Shown one piece after another: positions 1 to 8,961 of a stretch of 33,178 nucleotides of DNA (position 1 is the stretch's first letter; each line of letters starts with the position of its first letter). Both the position numbers and the translations under genes were made by a program. Below the pieces are notes generated by a model. It was not told the origin of the DNA. It searched no databases and was given only the letters and a program-made list of their open reading frames with translations. This DNA is from an uncultured Akkermansia sp. (GTDB lineage: Bacteria > Verrucomicrobiota > Verrucomicrobiia > Verrucomicrobiales > Akkermansiaceae): the NCBI GenBank assembly GCA_947630815.1, contig CANRJD010000015.1:1-33178 (forward strand), in the 5' to 3' direction.

Positions 1-54
1 CCCCAAACCTTCTGATCCGTAGTCAGATGCTCTATCCAGTTGAGCTACGAGCGC
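1..54 (-). tRNA. tRNA-Arg (anticodon ACG), 3' part outside the window
   Basis: Read on the minus strand from position 54, the sequence begins with a GCGCTCG acceptor strand, then TA, a D arm (GCTC/GAGC), an A, and the anticodon stem TCTGA/TCAGA enclosing the loop CTACGGA. The anticodon is ACG (forward positions 18-20), so this is the arginine tRNA for CGN codons, normally edited to ICG. The window ends after the variable loop and the start of the T stem, so the acceptor 3' strand and any CCA cannot be checked. A strong promoter lies upstream at 98-125. Confidence 0.93.
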
Positions 55-97
55 TTGATAAACTCAGCGCGCGGGGAAGCGCGCCTCGAGCGGGCAC

Positions 98-125
98 AGT
101 ATAGCATTCTATGCATCCTTGTCAA
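98..125 (-). promoter_or_regulatory. sigma70-like promoter for tRNA-Arg
   Basis: On the minus strand a perfect -35 box TTGACA (125-120) and a -10 box TATACT (103-98) are separated by 16 bases. Transcription would start near 91. The ~36-base 5' leader contains a GCGCGC/GCGCGC stem (about 68-85) before the mature tRNA end. Confidence 0.8.
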
Positions 126-175
126 CTTTTTTTTCAGATTATTTTTGGAAAAATTCATATCTGTTCAATATAAAT

Positions 176-324
176 TGAAATCGTAAATGGGCGGCGTTTA
201 GCTGCCACCGCTTCTTTGTAACCACCACCGCGCACAGCTTTCACGACATCTCTTGCGCACTGGCTCCGCCTCTCCGCTCCGCAGGCGCACTCACTTCTCA
301 AATCGTAAATCGTACATCGTAAAT
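176..324. repeat. Intergenic heptad/palindrome repeat block A
   Basis: There is no gene between the tRNA-Arg promoter and the hisIE stop. The stretch starts with a TCGTAAAT unit (about 181), followed at once by a short palindrome (GGCGGC...GCTGCC, about 189-204). It ends with three tandem 7-base units TCGTAAA-TCGTACA-TCGTAAA (303-323). The C-rich middle (about 205-298) resembles the middle of the blocks near 8830 and 31910. The block lies just downstream of the his operon. Confidence 0.6.
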
Positions 325-337
325 GCCTTGGGGTAAA

Positions 338-973
338 TTAGTGTTTTTTCCAGCCCGGACGGTGACGCTCTGCCAATTCATCCACAACTTGTTCGATGCG
401 CAAGCCCTTGGCGGAGAGAAGCACGATAAGATGGTAGAGAAAATCGGAGGCCTCATAAATGCAACGTTCATCGGATCCGTTCACGGCTTCGATAACGGTT
501 TCCAGTGCTTCCTCACCCACCTTCTGGGCGATGCGGTTGATGCCATCGCGAAAGAGAGAGGTGGTGTAGGATCCCTCGGGCATTTCGGCACGTCGTGTGT
601 TGATAAAATCTTGTAATTCAGTGAGAAAATCGAGATGTGATGGCGTATTCTGTTCACCCCAGCAGGTGTCGGCGCCGGTGTGGCAGGTCGGGCCATGCGG
701 CGTAGCGAGCACCAATAGGGCATCCGCATCGCAGTCCAAGCGAATTTCCCGTGCTTCCAAGAAGTTCCCGCTTGTTTCGCCCTTGGTCCAGAGACATTGG
801 CGGGATCGTGAGAAGAAGGTGACGCGGCCGAGGCGGATGGTGGTATCGAAGGCTTCGCGGTTCATGTAGCCGAGCATGAGCACACGGCGAGTCACAGCAT
901 CTTGCACGATAGCCGGGACAAGTCCGGAGCCTTTGGCAAAATCGATTTGAGCGGCATTAGGATGAGGTATCAC
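338..973 (-). CDS. hisIE: Bifunctional phosphoribosyl-AMP cyclohydrolase / phosphoribosyl-ATP pyrophosphatase HisIE
   Basis: Catalyses steps 2 and 3 of histidine synthesis, hydrolysing PR-ATP to PR-AMP and then opening the adenine ring. The 211-residue protein has the usual order. The HisI domain (about 1-110) shows the metal-site acidic cluster DCDADA (D80, D82, D84) and the zinc cysteines C81, C97 and C104. The HisE domain (about 115-211) shows KVGEEALE (151-158) and the helix EASDFLYHL. The start is GTG at 973, sharing four bases (GTGA) with the hisF stop, which indicates translational coupling. It is the last gene of the operon. Confidence 0.95.
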   Translation of the reverse strand: MIPHPNAAQIDFAKGSGLVPAIVQDAVTRRVLMLGYMNREAFDTTIRLGRVTFFSRSRQCLWTKGETSGNFLEAREIRLDCDADALLVLATPHGPTCHTGADTCWGEQNTPSHLDFLTELQDFINTRRAEMPEGSYTTSLFRDGINRIAQKVGEEALETVIEAVNGSDERCIYEASDFLYHLIVLLSAKGLRIEQVVDELAERHRPGWKKH

Positions 974-1728
974 AGGCGTACGGGGATATTTTGTTGTTTG
1001 AGAAAAGATTTGAGTTGAGGGATGGCGATGTCGCCGAAGTGGAAGACCCCTGCGGCCAAAGCGGCATCAGCTTTGCCCAGGTTAAAGGCATCCGCAAAGT
1101 CTTGCATGCAGCCGGCGCCGCCACTGGCAATCAAGGGGATGCGCAGTCGTTCGTTGAGCGAGGCGAGGGCGGCGTTCGCAAAGCCGCTGCGTGAACCGTC
1201 ATGGTCCATGGAAGTAAAAAGGATTTCACCGGCGCCGCGTTCCTGTGCTTCGTATGCCCAGGTGAAGAGTTCGCGCTCGGTTGGTACACGACCGCCGTTC
1301 GCATAGCATACCCACTGTCCCGGGGAAACCTGATGCGCGTCAATGGCCACCACGCAGACTTGAGAACCGAAGCGAGTGGCAATGGCGTCGATGAGTTCCG
1401 GCTTCCACAGGGCAGAGGAGTTAATGCTCACCTTGTCCGCGCCGGCATCCAGCAGGCGGGCTACATCATCCGGGCCCTGCACTCCCCCTCCCACGGTGAA
1501 GGGAATGGAAAGAGCTTCCGCCACGCGTGAAACCATGTCGGTGAAGGTCTTCCTGCCTTCGTGACTGGCGGTGATATCGAGGAACACGAGCTCATCCACC
1601 CCTTGCTCGCTGTACGTTTTGCCGAGTTCTACCGGGTCGCCGGCTTCTCGCAGGTTCACAAAGCAGGTGCCTTTCACTGTGCGACCATCTTTTACGTCCA
1701 AGCAGGATATGATGCGTTTCGAGAGCAT
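970..1728 (-). CDS. hisF: Imidazole glycerol phosphate synthase cyclase subunit HisF
   Basis: Cyclase half of IGP synthase. It takes ammonia from HisH and converts PRFAR into imidazole glycerol phosphate and AICAR. The 252-residue TIM barrel has both catalytic aspartates in their conserved settings, D11 (CLDVKDG) and D130 (VAIDA). It also has the phosphate-binding glycine turns TVGGGV (about 78-83) and ASGGAG. The length is normal for the family. The ATG at 1728 lies two bases after the hisA stop, and the gene's stop overlaps the GTG of hisIE. Confidence 0.97.
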   Translation of the reverse strand: MLSKRIISCLDVKDGRTVKGTCFVNLREAGDPVELGKTYSEQGVDELVFLDITASHEGRKTFTDMVSRVAEALSIPFTVGGGVQGPDDVARLLDAGADKVSINSSALWKPELIDAIATRFGSQVCVVAIDAHQVSPGQWVCYANGGRVPTERELFTWAYEAQERGAGEILFTSMDHDGSRSGFANAALASLNERLRIPLIASGGAGCMQDFADAFNLGKADAALAAGVFHFGDIAIPQLKSFLKQQNIPVRL

Positions 1729-1730
1729 TT

Positions 1731-2450
1731 TTACGAGAGCGATAAGAGTTTTTGCAGGTCAAGCCGCCCTTCATAATACGCCTTGCCGAACACAACGGAC
1801 GGTATGCCGGCGGATTGCAGGTCCAGGATGTCCTGGGTGCAGGAAACTCCGCCGCTGGCGATGAGACGGCATGTCGGGAAACGTCGCATGATTTGTGTGT
1901 ACAGTCCGATGTTCGGGTGGTTCAGCATTCCATCTCGCGAAATGTCCGTGCAGAGGATGCGAGAGACTCCCGCCTCCATCCAGTACGCGATGAAGTCCAT
2001 AAGCTGTACTCCCCCATCCTGCAACCAGCCCTGCGTGCGGATACGTCCCTCTCGCACATCCGCGCCGATGATGAAGCGCTCACTGCCGTGCTTTGCAAGC
2101 CAAGAGGCGACGAGTTCGCGCTGCGAGACGGCGAGGCTGCCGATGGTCACCATGGCGGCGCCCGCGTCGAAAGCGGCTTGCAGGTCAGTATCGCTCGCAA
2201 TGCCGCCCCCGAAGTCCACGGTGAGCTGTGTGCACGAGGTGATACGCTCGAGCTGGTGGAGATTCACACAGTGGCGCGCCTTTGCTCCATCCAAATCTAC
2301 CACGTGCAGGCGGCGAAACCCTTGATCGTACAAGCGGCTCGCCACCTCGGCAGGATCGTCTGAATACACCTTTTTGCACGCGTAATCGCCGGCAGAGAGA
2401 CGCACGCACTTGCCGTCGATCATATCTATAGCCGGTATGAGTTCAATCAT
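1731..2450 (-). CDS. hisA: ProFAR isomerase HisA
   Basis: Phosphoribosylformimino-5-aminoimidazole carboxamide ribotide isomerase, step 4 of the pathway. The start is ATG at 2450, giving [18 protein letters not shown], the standard family N terminus. A longer upstream reading only runs through hisH and is not family-like. The 239-residue barrel carries catalytic D9 (PAID) and D131 (GADVREG) and the signature CTDISRDGM (167-175). The first eight bases overlap the end of hisH, and hisF starts two bases beyond the stop. Confidence 0.96.
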   Translation of the reverse strand: MIELIPAIDMIDGKCVRLSAGDYACKKVYSDDPAEVASRLYDQGFRRLHVVDLDGAKARHCVNLHQLERITSCTQLTVDFGGGIASDTDLQAAFDAGAAMVTIGSLAVSQRELVASWLAKHGSERFIIGADVREGRIRTQGWLQDGGVQLMDFIAYWMEAGVSRILCTDISRDGMLNHPNIGLYTQIMRRFPTCRLIASGGVSCTQDILDLQSAGIPSVVFGKAYYEGRLDLQKLLSLS

Positions 2451-3054
2451 GGCAGAGGGATATGAAATTGCGGATAATTTGTTCGCCTGCACAGCCGCTT
2501 TTTTCCGGGTGAAACTGCGTGGCGTAAAAATTGCCGCGTTGCATGGCTGCGGCAAAAGGCACCCCACCGTATTCGCAGGTGGCGCAGGTGTCTTGCGTGG
2601 GAGGCGCACAAAAGCTGTGCACAAAATAGACGTAGGTGCCTTCCGACATGCCTTGGAACAGCGGCGAACGCAGTCCATGCAGCGAATTCCATCCCATATG
2701 CGGTACTTTCAGGGAAGGAAGAGTCGACAGCGCGTGAAAATGGCGCACCCTTGTGCCCGGGAACATGCCCATGCATATGGTGTCGCCCTCTTCGGAATAC
2801 TCACAGAACAGCTGCAGACCGATGCAGATGCCGAGCACGGGCTGCCGCAGATTAAGTATCGTTTCCACAAGCTTGCAATCACGCAGACTTTGCATGACGT
2901 TGGAAGCCTCTCCCTGTCCGGGCAAAATCACGCCGGAAGCGGATGAAATGACGGACGGATCTGCGGTAAGGACAGGTTGTTCGCCCGCGCGTTTCAGCGC
3001 ATTGAGCACCGATCGAGTGTTCCCCGCATTGTAGTTGATGACGGCAATTGACAT
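2443..3054 (-). CDS. hisH: Imidazole glycerol phosphate synthase glutaminase subunit HisH
   Basis: Class I glutamine amidotransferase that supplies ammonia to HisF. The ATG at 3054 gives MSIAVINYNAGNTRSV, a typical HisH N terminus. The protein has 203 residues. The catalytic triad is complete: C77 in GICIGLQL, with H182 and E184 in FHPEKS. The PGQGEA segment (45-50) corresponds to the oxyanion strand region. It overlaps hisA by eight bases and starts 16 bases after hisB. Together with hisF (two genes downstream) it forms the synthase. Confidence 0.95.
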   Translation of the reverse strand: MSIAVINYNAGNTRSVLNALKRAGEQPVLTADPSVISSASGVILPGQGEASNVMQSLRDCKLVETILNLRQPVLGICIGLQLFCEYSEEGDTICMGMFPGTRVRHFHALSTLPSLKVPHMGWNSLHGLRSPLFQGMSEGTYVYFVHSFCAPPTQDTCATCEYGGVPFAAAMQRGNFYATQFHPEKSGCAGEQIIRNFISLCHD

Positions 3055-3070
3055 GGCGAGCGAGAAAATA

Positions 3071-4135
3071 CTAAAGTGTCCCCTTGCTGGAAGGAAGGAC
3101 AAGGTGGCGGACATCGCGTTGCACCGCCATACGCAGCGCACGTGCAAAGGCTTTGAAGACGGCTTCGATGCGGTGGTGATCGTTCATGCCGGTGGCGGAG
3201 ATGTTCAGGTTCATCTGCGCGGCATCACTCAGGCTTTTAAAGAAGTGGAAAAACATTTCCGTCGGCAGATTGCCCACCCGATCGTGCTGAAAAGTCACAT
3301 CCCATTCCAACCACGGCCTCCCGCCGAAGTCGAGAGCAACGCGGCACAGACTGTCGTCCATCGGCAGACAATATCCGTAGCGTTGGATGCCGACTTTATC
3401 ACCGAGAGCGAGCCGCAGGCACTTCCCGAGGGCAAGCGCCGTGTCTTCCATGGTGTGGTGCTCATCCACGTCCAAGTCCCCCTTGGCGTGAATGGTGAGC
3501 GAGAGGGCGCCGTGCACCACGAGTTGGCAGAGCATGTGGTCCAGGAAGGGCAGACCAGTGTCGATGTCGCTCGCTCCTGGACGATCCGGGTCCAGCCGCA
3601 CAAGGATATCTGTCTCGCGCGTTTTGCTGTGCAGCTCGGTCGTGCGTTCGCCGGCCAGCAGCACCTCCGCCACTTTGTCCCAGCCGAAGTCCGGACCGAG
3701 ACGCAGCATGCCGCAGCCCAAATTGCGGGCAAGCTGCTCGTCCGCGTCGCGATCACCGATGACATAGGAGTGCTTCAAATCGCACGAGCCATCGAGATAG
3801 GAACTCAGCATGGCGGTGCCGGGTTTACGGGTGGGTGCGTGATCCTCGGGGAAGTGTCGGTCAATAAAAATGTCGTCAAACTCAATCCCCTCGCCTCGCA
3901 GCGTATCGAGCAAAAAATTCTGCACCGGCCAAAATTGTTCCTCAGGGAAGGAGGCCGTGCCGAGGCCGTCTTGATTGCTCACCATGACGAGCCGGTAGTC
4001 CGTACGGTCGCAGATGGCGGTGAGTGCCCGGAAAAGACCGGGCATGAAAGCGAACTTTTCCAAGCTGTCCACCTGCTCATCGGGCGGTTCCCGAAGCAGT
4101 GTGCCGTCGCGGTCGATGAAGAGTACTTTTTTCAT
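3071..4135 (-). CDS. hisB: Bifunctional histidinol-phosphatase / imidazoleglycerol-phosphate dehydratase HisB
   Basis: Enterobacterial-type bifunctional HisB of 354 residues. The N-terminal HAD phosphatase (about 1-165) has nucleophile motif FIDRDGTL (D8, D10) and GDRDAD (about 127-132), and makes histidinol from histidinol phosphate. The C-terminal IGP dehydratase (about 172-354) has DEHHTMED (224-231) and DHHRIEA, the manganese-binding histidine clusters. The zinc loop of E. coli HisB-N (C92, H94, C100, C102) is mostly lost: here the positions read D92, H94, A100 and T102, while the following RKP is kept. The start overlaps the hisDC stop as ATGA; hisH follows after 16 bases. Confidence 0.95.
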   Translation of the reverse strand: MKKVLFIDRDGTLLREPPDEQVDSLEKFAFMPGLFRALTAICDRTDYRLVMVSNQDGLGTASFPEEQFWPVQNFLLDTLRGEGIEFDDIFIDRHFPEDHAPTRKPGTAMLSSYLDGSCDLKHSYVIGDRDADEQLARNLGCGMLRLGPDFGWDKVAEVLLAGERTTELHSKTRETDILVRLDPDRPGASDIDTGLPFLDHMLCQLVVHGALSLTIHAKGDLDVDEHHTMEDTALALGKCLRLALGDKVGIQRYGYCLPMDDSLCRVALDFGGRPWLEWDVTFQHDRVGNLPTEMFFHFFKSLSDAAQMNLNISATGMNDHHRIEAVFKAFARALRMAVQRDVRHLVLPSSKGTL

Positions 4136-6519
4136 GAAAGATTCAACAGAGAAGGGTCGGAATCAAGTTTGCGGAGGGCGGCGATCAGGGCGTCATTTTG
4201 TTGAGGAGAGCCTATTGTAATCCGCAGGCAATTGCGGCAGAGCGTGGCGCTGTCGCGATTGCGCACGATGATGCCCTCCCGCGCCAAGGCATTGTATATG
4301 CTCTGCGCATGGCTCACCTGCACCAGCAGAAAGTTTGCACGGCTGGGGAATACGCGCGTGCAGAGCTTCATTTCCCGCAGTTGTCCCTCCATGCGCTTGC
4401 GTTCAGAAAGGATGGCAGCCACCTGTTGCCGTACACTGTCGGCACGCCCGAGTTGCTCCAGTGCGTAAGCTGCAGTGAGCCGGTTGACATTGTACGGGTA
4501 CTTTACCTTGTTGAAGCAGGCGATGAGCCCCGGGTGCGCCAAGGCCATACCCAACCGTACGCCGGCGCTCGCCCACGCTTTCGAGAAAGTCCGCAGCAGG
4601 ATCAAGCGCGGGTAATCTTTCAGCAGGGGCAGCATTCCCTCATCCTCCGCAAAATCGATATAGGCCTCATCCACCACGACGATGCCCGAAAAACGTTGCA
4701 GCGTTTCCAGAATCTCCTCTTTTGGCAGCATGTTGCCCGTCGGGTTGTTCGGGCTGCACAGGAAAATCACCTTCGTGCGTGCATCTACCTCGTTCAACAG
4801 ATCCTGCGCGCAGAAATCGAAGTTCTCCCGCAAGGGTACGGCAGTACAGTCCACCTGATTGATGTGCGCACACACGGAATACATGCCGTAAGTCGGATCC
4901 GGTGTGAGGATGCGATCTACCCGCGGTTCACAGAAAATGCGCATTGTCAAATCAATGGCCTCATCGCTTCCATTGCCTAAGAAGATGCACTCTGCAGCAA
5001 TTCCCAAGTGCTTGGCAAGTCTCTGCTTGAGTTCGCGCTGCAAGGGATCGGGGTAGCGGTTGAACGGCTCGTTGAAGGGGGACTCATTTGCGTCCAGACA
5101 CACATCGGCCGGCAGACCAGCCGCCTCATCACGCGCCGAGCTGTACGGCTTGAGCGCAAGAATATCCGGCCGAACAAGAGCGCGCAGTTGCGCCGGTAAT
5201 TCGTCCGCCGGGTGCGGGGAAGGCGCGTCGTTGCATGACTGCAGGCGCAAACTCATGGCGTTTTTGTGCGCCCCCAATCCCTCGGCTTCGGCCATAATCT
5301 CCACAGTGGAACCAATGTGGCGCAGACCCTCGGCTGAGAGTTCCTGGAGCGTCATTTTGCGCATAAAACTGTGTAGGCCGAGCGAGCTGTAGCCCTTCGT
5401 GCAGCCCATGGTGGGCAGGGTATGATTGGTGCCGGAGGCGTAATCGCCCGCGCTTTCGCAGCTGTAGTTGCCGATGAAAACAGAACCCGCGTGTACGATC
5501 TTTTCCGCCACCGCACGTGCGTGCTCCACCGCGAGGATGAGGTGCTCCGGCGCGTATTCGTTCGTAAAGTCCAGCGCATCCTGCTCTCTGGGGAGCAGAA
5601 CCGCCAAGCTGTGTTCCAGCGCTTGCGCGGCAACTTCGCGCCGTTCCAGCATCGCGAGCTGACGCTCCAGTTCTTCCAATACGCTGTTGAGCACGCCCTC
5701 GTCTGTCGTCACGAGAACCACCTGACTATCCGCTCCGTGTTCAGCCTGGCTGAGGAGATCCGCCGCCACAAATGCTGGGTTGCATGTGGCATCGGCATAC
5801 ACCTCCACCTCACTGGGCCCCGCCGGCATATCAATGGCGACGCCGTCCAGCGAGACAATCTGCTTTGCAGCGGTGACATAACGATTGCCGGGGCCAAAAA
5901 TTTTATCTACCTTGGGGATGGTTTGGGTGCCGTAAGCCATGGCGGCGATAGCCTGCGCTCCGCCAACGCAGAAGAGTTGGGTGATGCCGCAAAGCCGCGC
6001 TGCGTATAAGATGGCGGGGTTCACTTGACCATTCTTGCCCGGAGGTGTGCAGAGTATCCGCTCCCGGCAGCCCGCCAGACGAGCCGGTTCCGCCAGCATC
6101 AACACGGTGGAGAAGAGGGGAGCAGAGCCGCCGGGTACGTAAATGCCCACGCGCTGAATCGGTACACTGCGTTGCTCGCAGAGTACGCCGGGCTGTGTTT
6201 CCAGTCTGATGTCCGGTGTGCGCTGGGCGGCATGAAAGCGGGAGATGTTGGCGTGTGCGCGCTCAATGGCCTGTCGAAGCTGCAGCGGCAGCTTCCGAAT
6301 ACCGGCTTCGCAATCCTCCGGGCTGATCCGGAGGCTGAGCAGCTCGCAGTGGTCAAAGCGCAGGCTGAGTTCGCGCAACGCTCGGTCGCCATTCAGGCGT
6401 ACTTCTGCCACGATGGGCTCCACTACTGCGCGCAGTTCCGCCATGTTCGGCATGGGGCGCTGCGTCAATTCTTTCCATTGCTCCCGTGATGGGCAACGCT
6501 TCACTTGCATAATCGTCAT
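4132..6519 (-). CDS. hisDC: Fused histidinol dehydrogenase - histidinol-phosphate aminotransferase HisDC
   Basis: One 795-residue protein carries two normally separate enzymes. The HisD domain (about 1-425) oxidises histidinol to histidine. Its zinc and catalytic residues are visible at near-standard numbering: Q258 and H261 (SQAEHGA), E325 and H326 (APEHL), D359 and H418. A linker rich in Pro and Ser (about 428-442) leads into HisC, a class I/II aminotransferase (about 445-795). HisC shows SPNNPTG (589-595), D617 and Y620 (DEAYIDF) and the PLP lysine K647 (TFSKAWAS). The ATG at 6519 overlaps the hisG stop (ATGA); a longer upstream reading would only run inside hisG. There is no stop or frameshift between the domains. 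Confidence 0.95.
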   Translation of the reverse strand: MTIMQVKRCPSREQWKELTQRPMPNMAELRAVVEPIVAEVRLNGDRALRELSLRFDHCELLSLRISPEDCEAGIRKLPLQLRQAIERAHANISRFHAAQRTPDIRLETQPGVLCEQRSVPIQRVGIYVPGGSAPLFSTVLMLAEPARLAGCRERILCTPPGKNGQVNPAILYAARLCGITQLFCVGGAQAIAAMAYGTQTIPKVDKIFGPGNRYVTAAKQIVSLDGVAIDMPAGPSEVEVYADATCNPAFVAADLLSQAEHGADSQVVLVTTDEGVLNSVLEELERQLAMLERREVAAQALEHSLAVLLPREQDALDFTNEYAPEHLILAVEHARAVAEKIVHAGSVFIGNYSCESAGDYASGTNHTLPTMGCTKGYSSLGLHSFMRKMTLQELSAEGLRHIGSTVEIMAEAEGLGAHKNAMSLRLQSCNDAPSPHPADELPAQLRALVRPDILALKPYSSARDEAAGLPADVCLDANESPFNEPFNRYPDPLQRELKQRLAKHLGIAAECIFLGNGSDEAIDLTMRIFCEPRVDRILTPDPTYGMYSVCAHINQVDCTAVPLRENFDFCAQDLLNEVDARTKVIFLCSPNNPTGNMLPKEEILETLQRFSGIVVVDEAYIDFAEDEGMLPLLKDYPRLILLRTFSKAWASAGVRLGMALAHPGLIACFNKVKYPYNVNRLTAAYALEQLGRADSVRQQVAAILSERKRMEGQLREMKLCTRVFPSRANFLLVQVSHAQSIYNALAREGIIVRNRDSATLCRNCLRITIGSPQQNDALIAALRKLDSDPSLLNLS

Positions 6520-7376
6520 AGCACCATTTTCTCTATCGGCAGCACCAGAATCCCTTGGGCTCCCGCTTCCTTGAGCCGTCCCACCTTTTCCCAGAAACTG
6601 TCTTCCTCTAGGACCGTGTGCACGCTGCACCAGCCCTCCTGTGCCAGCGGCATCACCGTTGGGCTCTTAATACCCGACAGCTCATGCAACACGGAATCCA
6701 GCGCTTCTTTCGGCACATTCATCAGTACGTACTTCTTACCGGCCGCTCCCTGCAGGGCTTTAAAACGGAAAATCAGTTCATCGAGAATTTCTCGCTTTTC
6801 TGCGCTCAGCTCCGGTTGGGCAATGAGCACGGCCTCGCTCTGCATCACGACCTCCACTTCACGCAGATTGTTGCTGACAAGTGTGGATCCCGAGCTGACG
6901 ATGTCGAAGATAGCATCTGCCAGACCAATGCCCGTTGCAATCTCTACCGATCCGGTGATCACGTGGATATGTGCGTGGACGCCCTGCGATTCTAGGAAAC
7001 GCTGCAATATGTTCGGGTATGAAGTGGCGATTTTTTTATTTTCCAGCCAGCTGACGTCCGTGTAATCCGCTTCCTTGGGTACAGCGATGGACAGGCGACA
7101 TCCGCCAAACCCGAGCCGGTGCGCTACTTCGGCTCGAGCTCCTTGCTCCGTCAGTTCGTTCATGCCTACAATTCCCGCATCCGCCACTCCGTCAGCCACT
7201 GTCTGCGGTATATCGTCGTCGCGCAGGAAAAGCACCTCCAACGGGAATTTGCGCGCTTCCACCAAAAGCGCCCTCCTGCCGGCTTCTACCTTAATGCCAG
7301 CCTCCGTCAGAAGGCGTAGTGTGTCTTCGTTGAGTCGTCCTTTGGATTGTACAGCTATTCTCAGTCTCGTATTCAT
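6516..7376 (-). CDS. hisG: ATP phosphoribosyltransferase HisG, long form
   Basis: First and committed step of histidine synthesis: ATP plus PRPP gives PR-ATP. The 286-residue protein starts MNTRLRIAVQSKGRLNEDT, the long-form (enterobacterial-like) N terminus. The PRPP-binding segment IVSSGSTLVSN is present. A C-terminal ACT-like regulatory domain (about 210-286) ends in [15 protein letters not shown]. Long-form enzymes are feedback-inhibited by histidine and do not need HisZ; that is family knowledge. A purine-rich stretch (AAAAAAGAG) precedes the ATG at 7376 and could act as a ribosome binding site. It is the first gene of the operon, below promoter 7524-7496. Confidence 0.96.
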   Translation of the reverse strand: MNTRLRIAVQSKGRLNEDTLRLLTEAGIKVEAGRRALLVEARKFPLEVLFLRDDDIPQTVADGVADAGIVGMNELTEQGARAEVAHRLGFGGCRLSIAVPKEADYTDVSWLENKKIATSYPNILQRFLESQGVHAHIHVITGSVEIATGIGLADAIFDIVSSGSTLVSNNLREVEVVMQSEAVLIAQPELSAEKREILDELIFRFKALQGAAGKKYVLMNVPKEALDSVLHELSGIKSPTVMPLAQEGWCSVHTVLEEDSFWEKVGRLKEAGAQGILVLPIEKMVL

Positions 7377-7391
7377 ATCTCTTTTTTATGT

Positions 7392-7478
7392 CGGCTCAAG
7401 CAGCATGCGCTTGCACAATTTCGCCTCACCGCTTCAAACTGGGTGATGTTAGGCATGCTTGGAATGGATAGTGAGCCG
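7392..7478 (-). promoter_or_regulatory. Foldable his leader with nested stems
   Basis: The transcript between the his promoter and hisG can form an outer helix CGGCTCA (7478-7472) with TGAGCCG (7398-7392). A second helix pairs AGCATGC (7459-7453) with GCATGCT (7408-7402), and an inner hairpin pairs TCACC with GGTGA (7446-7442 with 7430-7426). Both outer 5' strands lie inside the His-containing leader ORF, so ribosome position would decide whether they can pair. No U-tract terminator follows, so control at translation or by Rho is more likely than classic intrinsic attenuation. This is inference from pairing by eye. Confidence 0.4.
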
Positions 7479-7487
7479 GTGTGTCAT
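7449..7487 (-). CDS. Candidate his operon leader peptide, 12 codons with three His
   Basis: On the minus strand, 8 bases below the -10 box of the his promoter, an ATG opens a 12-codon frame ending in TAA: MTHRLTIHSKHA. Three of the twelve residues are His, which fits a histidine-sensing leader. It lacks the run of consecutive His codons seen in hisL of enterobacteria and has no Shine-Dalgarno sequence, so translation would have to be leaderless. It could be chance; the foldable region around it is the main support. Confidence 0.3.
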   Translation of the reverse strand: MTHRLTIHSKHA

Positions 7488-7495
7488 TCGCGCCC

Positions 7496-7524
7496 ATACT
7501 ATCATATGCGCGCCCGCCCGTCAA
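7496..7524 (-). promoter_or_regulatory. sigma70-like promoter of the his operon
   Basis: On the minus strand TTGACG (7524-7519) and TAGTAT (7501-7496) are spaced by exactly 17 bases. Predicted transcription start is near 7489, giving a ~113-base leader before hisG. Confidence 0.65.
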
Positions 7525-7542
7525 GACTGCATCCCAGGGCAG

Positions 7543-8635
<1,093 letters not shown>

Positions 8636-8640
8636 CCTGT

Positions 8641-8667
8641 GCAATTGCATTTGAAAATGTAAGTTGC
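8641..8667 (+). terminator. Hairpin after the HAD phosphatase
   Basis: Five bases after the stop codon: GCAA-TTGCATT, loop TGAA, AATGTAA, a bulged G, TTGC. It gives about 11 pairs with one G-U. Only a weak T-rich stretch (GATTTATT) follows, so termination is plausible but not certain. Confidence 0.45.
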
Positions 8668-8908
8668 GATTTATTGACAACGTGCGTGTTACGTAAATTT
8701 GTTCTGAAAGGCGGATGTGCTCAAGAATGAGGAAGGAATTACTTCATTCGCATCGCGGAGTGTGCTGACATTGCGGTTTTCGTGTTTGTAAATAGGCGCC
8801 TCCAGGCACCCTCGCTTCCCGTCCTTTTCTAATCACCTCCGCGCACAGCTCCACCACACCCCTTTGCCCCTGCCTCGCAAAATTCGCGCGTAAGCGCGGG
8901 AATTTCCT
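8668..8908. other. Intergenic stretch without recognised gene
   Basis: AT-rich at first (with a lone TTGACA near 8675 that lacks a good -10 partner), then C-rich from about 8800. The C-rich half (CGCGCACAGCTCCACCACAC region) resembles the middle of repeat block A (about 225-245) and of the block at 31900-31960, so it is probably a decayed member of the same repeat family. No convincing ORF or RNA gene was seen. Confidence 0.5.
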
Positions 8909-8926
8909 AATCGTAAATCATAAATG
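8909..8926. repeat. Short heptad array, block C
   Basis: Two tandem 7-base units TCGTAAA-TCATAAA followed by T, as in the other intergenic blocks, directly beside the hairpin that follows comEC. Confidence 0.6.
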
Positions 8927-8927
8927 A

Positions 8928-8951
8928 CAGACGTATTTTCTAATGCGTCTG
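8928..8951 (-). terminator. Hairpin downstream of comEC
   Basis: CAGACGTATT, loop TTCT, AATGCGTCTG form a 10-bp stem with one G-T pair, 10 bases beyond the comEC stop. It belongs to the same CGCATT-type hairpin class as 7543-7570, 12904-12933 and 30333-30360. There is no strong U-tract. Confidence 0.45.
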
Positions 8952-8961
8952 CCGTGCGGGG

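Noticed and set aside
2451..2678. N-terminal extension of hisA
   Set aside because: The extra 76 codons lie inside hisH in another frame. The family N terminus starts exactly at the ATG at 2450.
6520..6630. N-terminal extension of hisDC
   Set aside because: It lies within hisG and would lose the ATGA coupling. HisD residue numbering matches the family when starting at 6519.
8672..8705. Promoter at TTGACA near 8675
   Set aside because: No acceptable -10 box at 15-19 bases and no plus-strand gene downstream.
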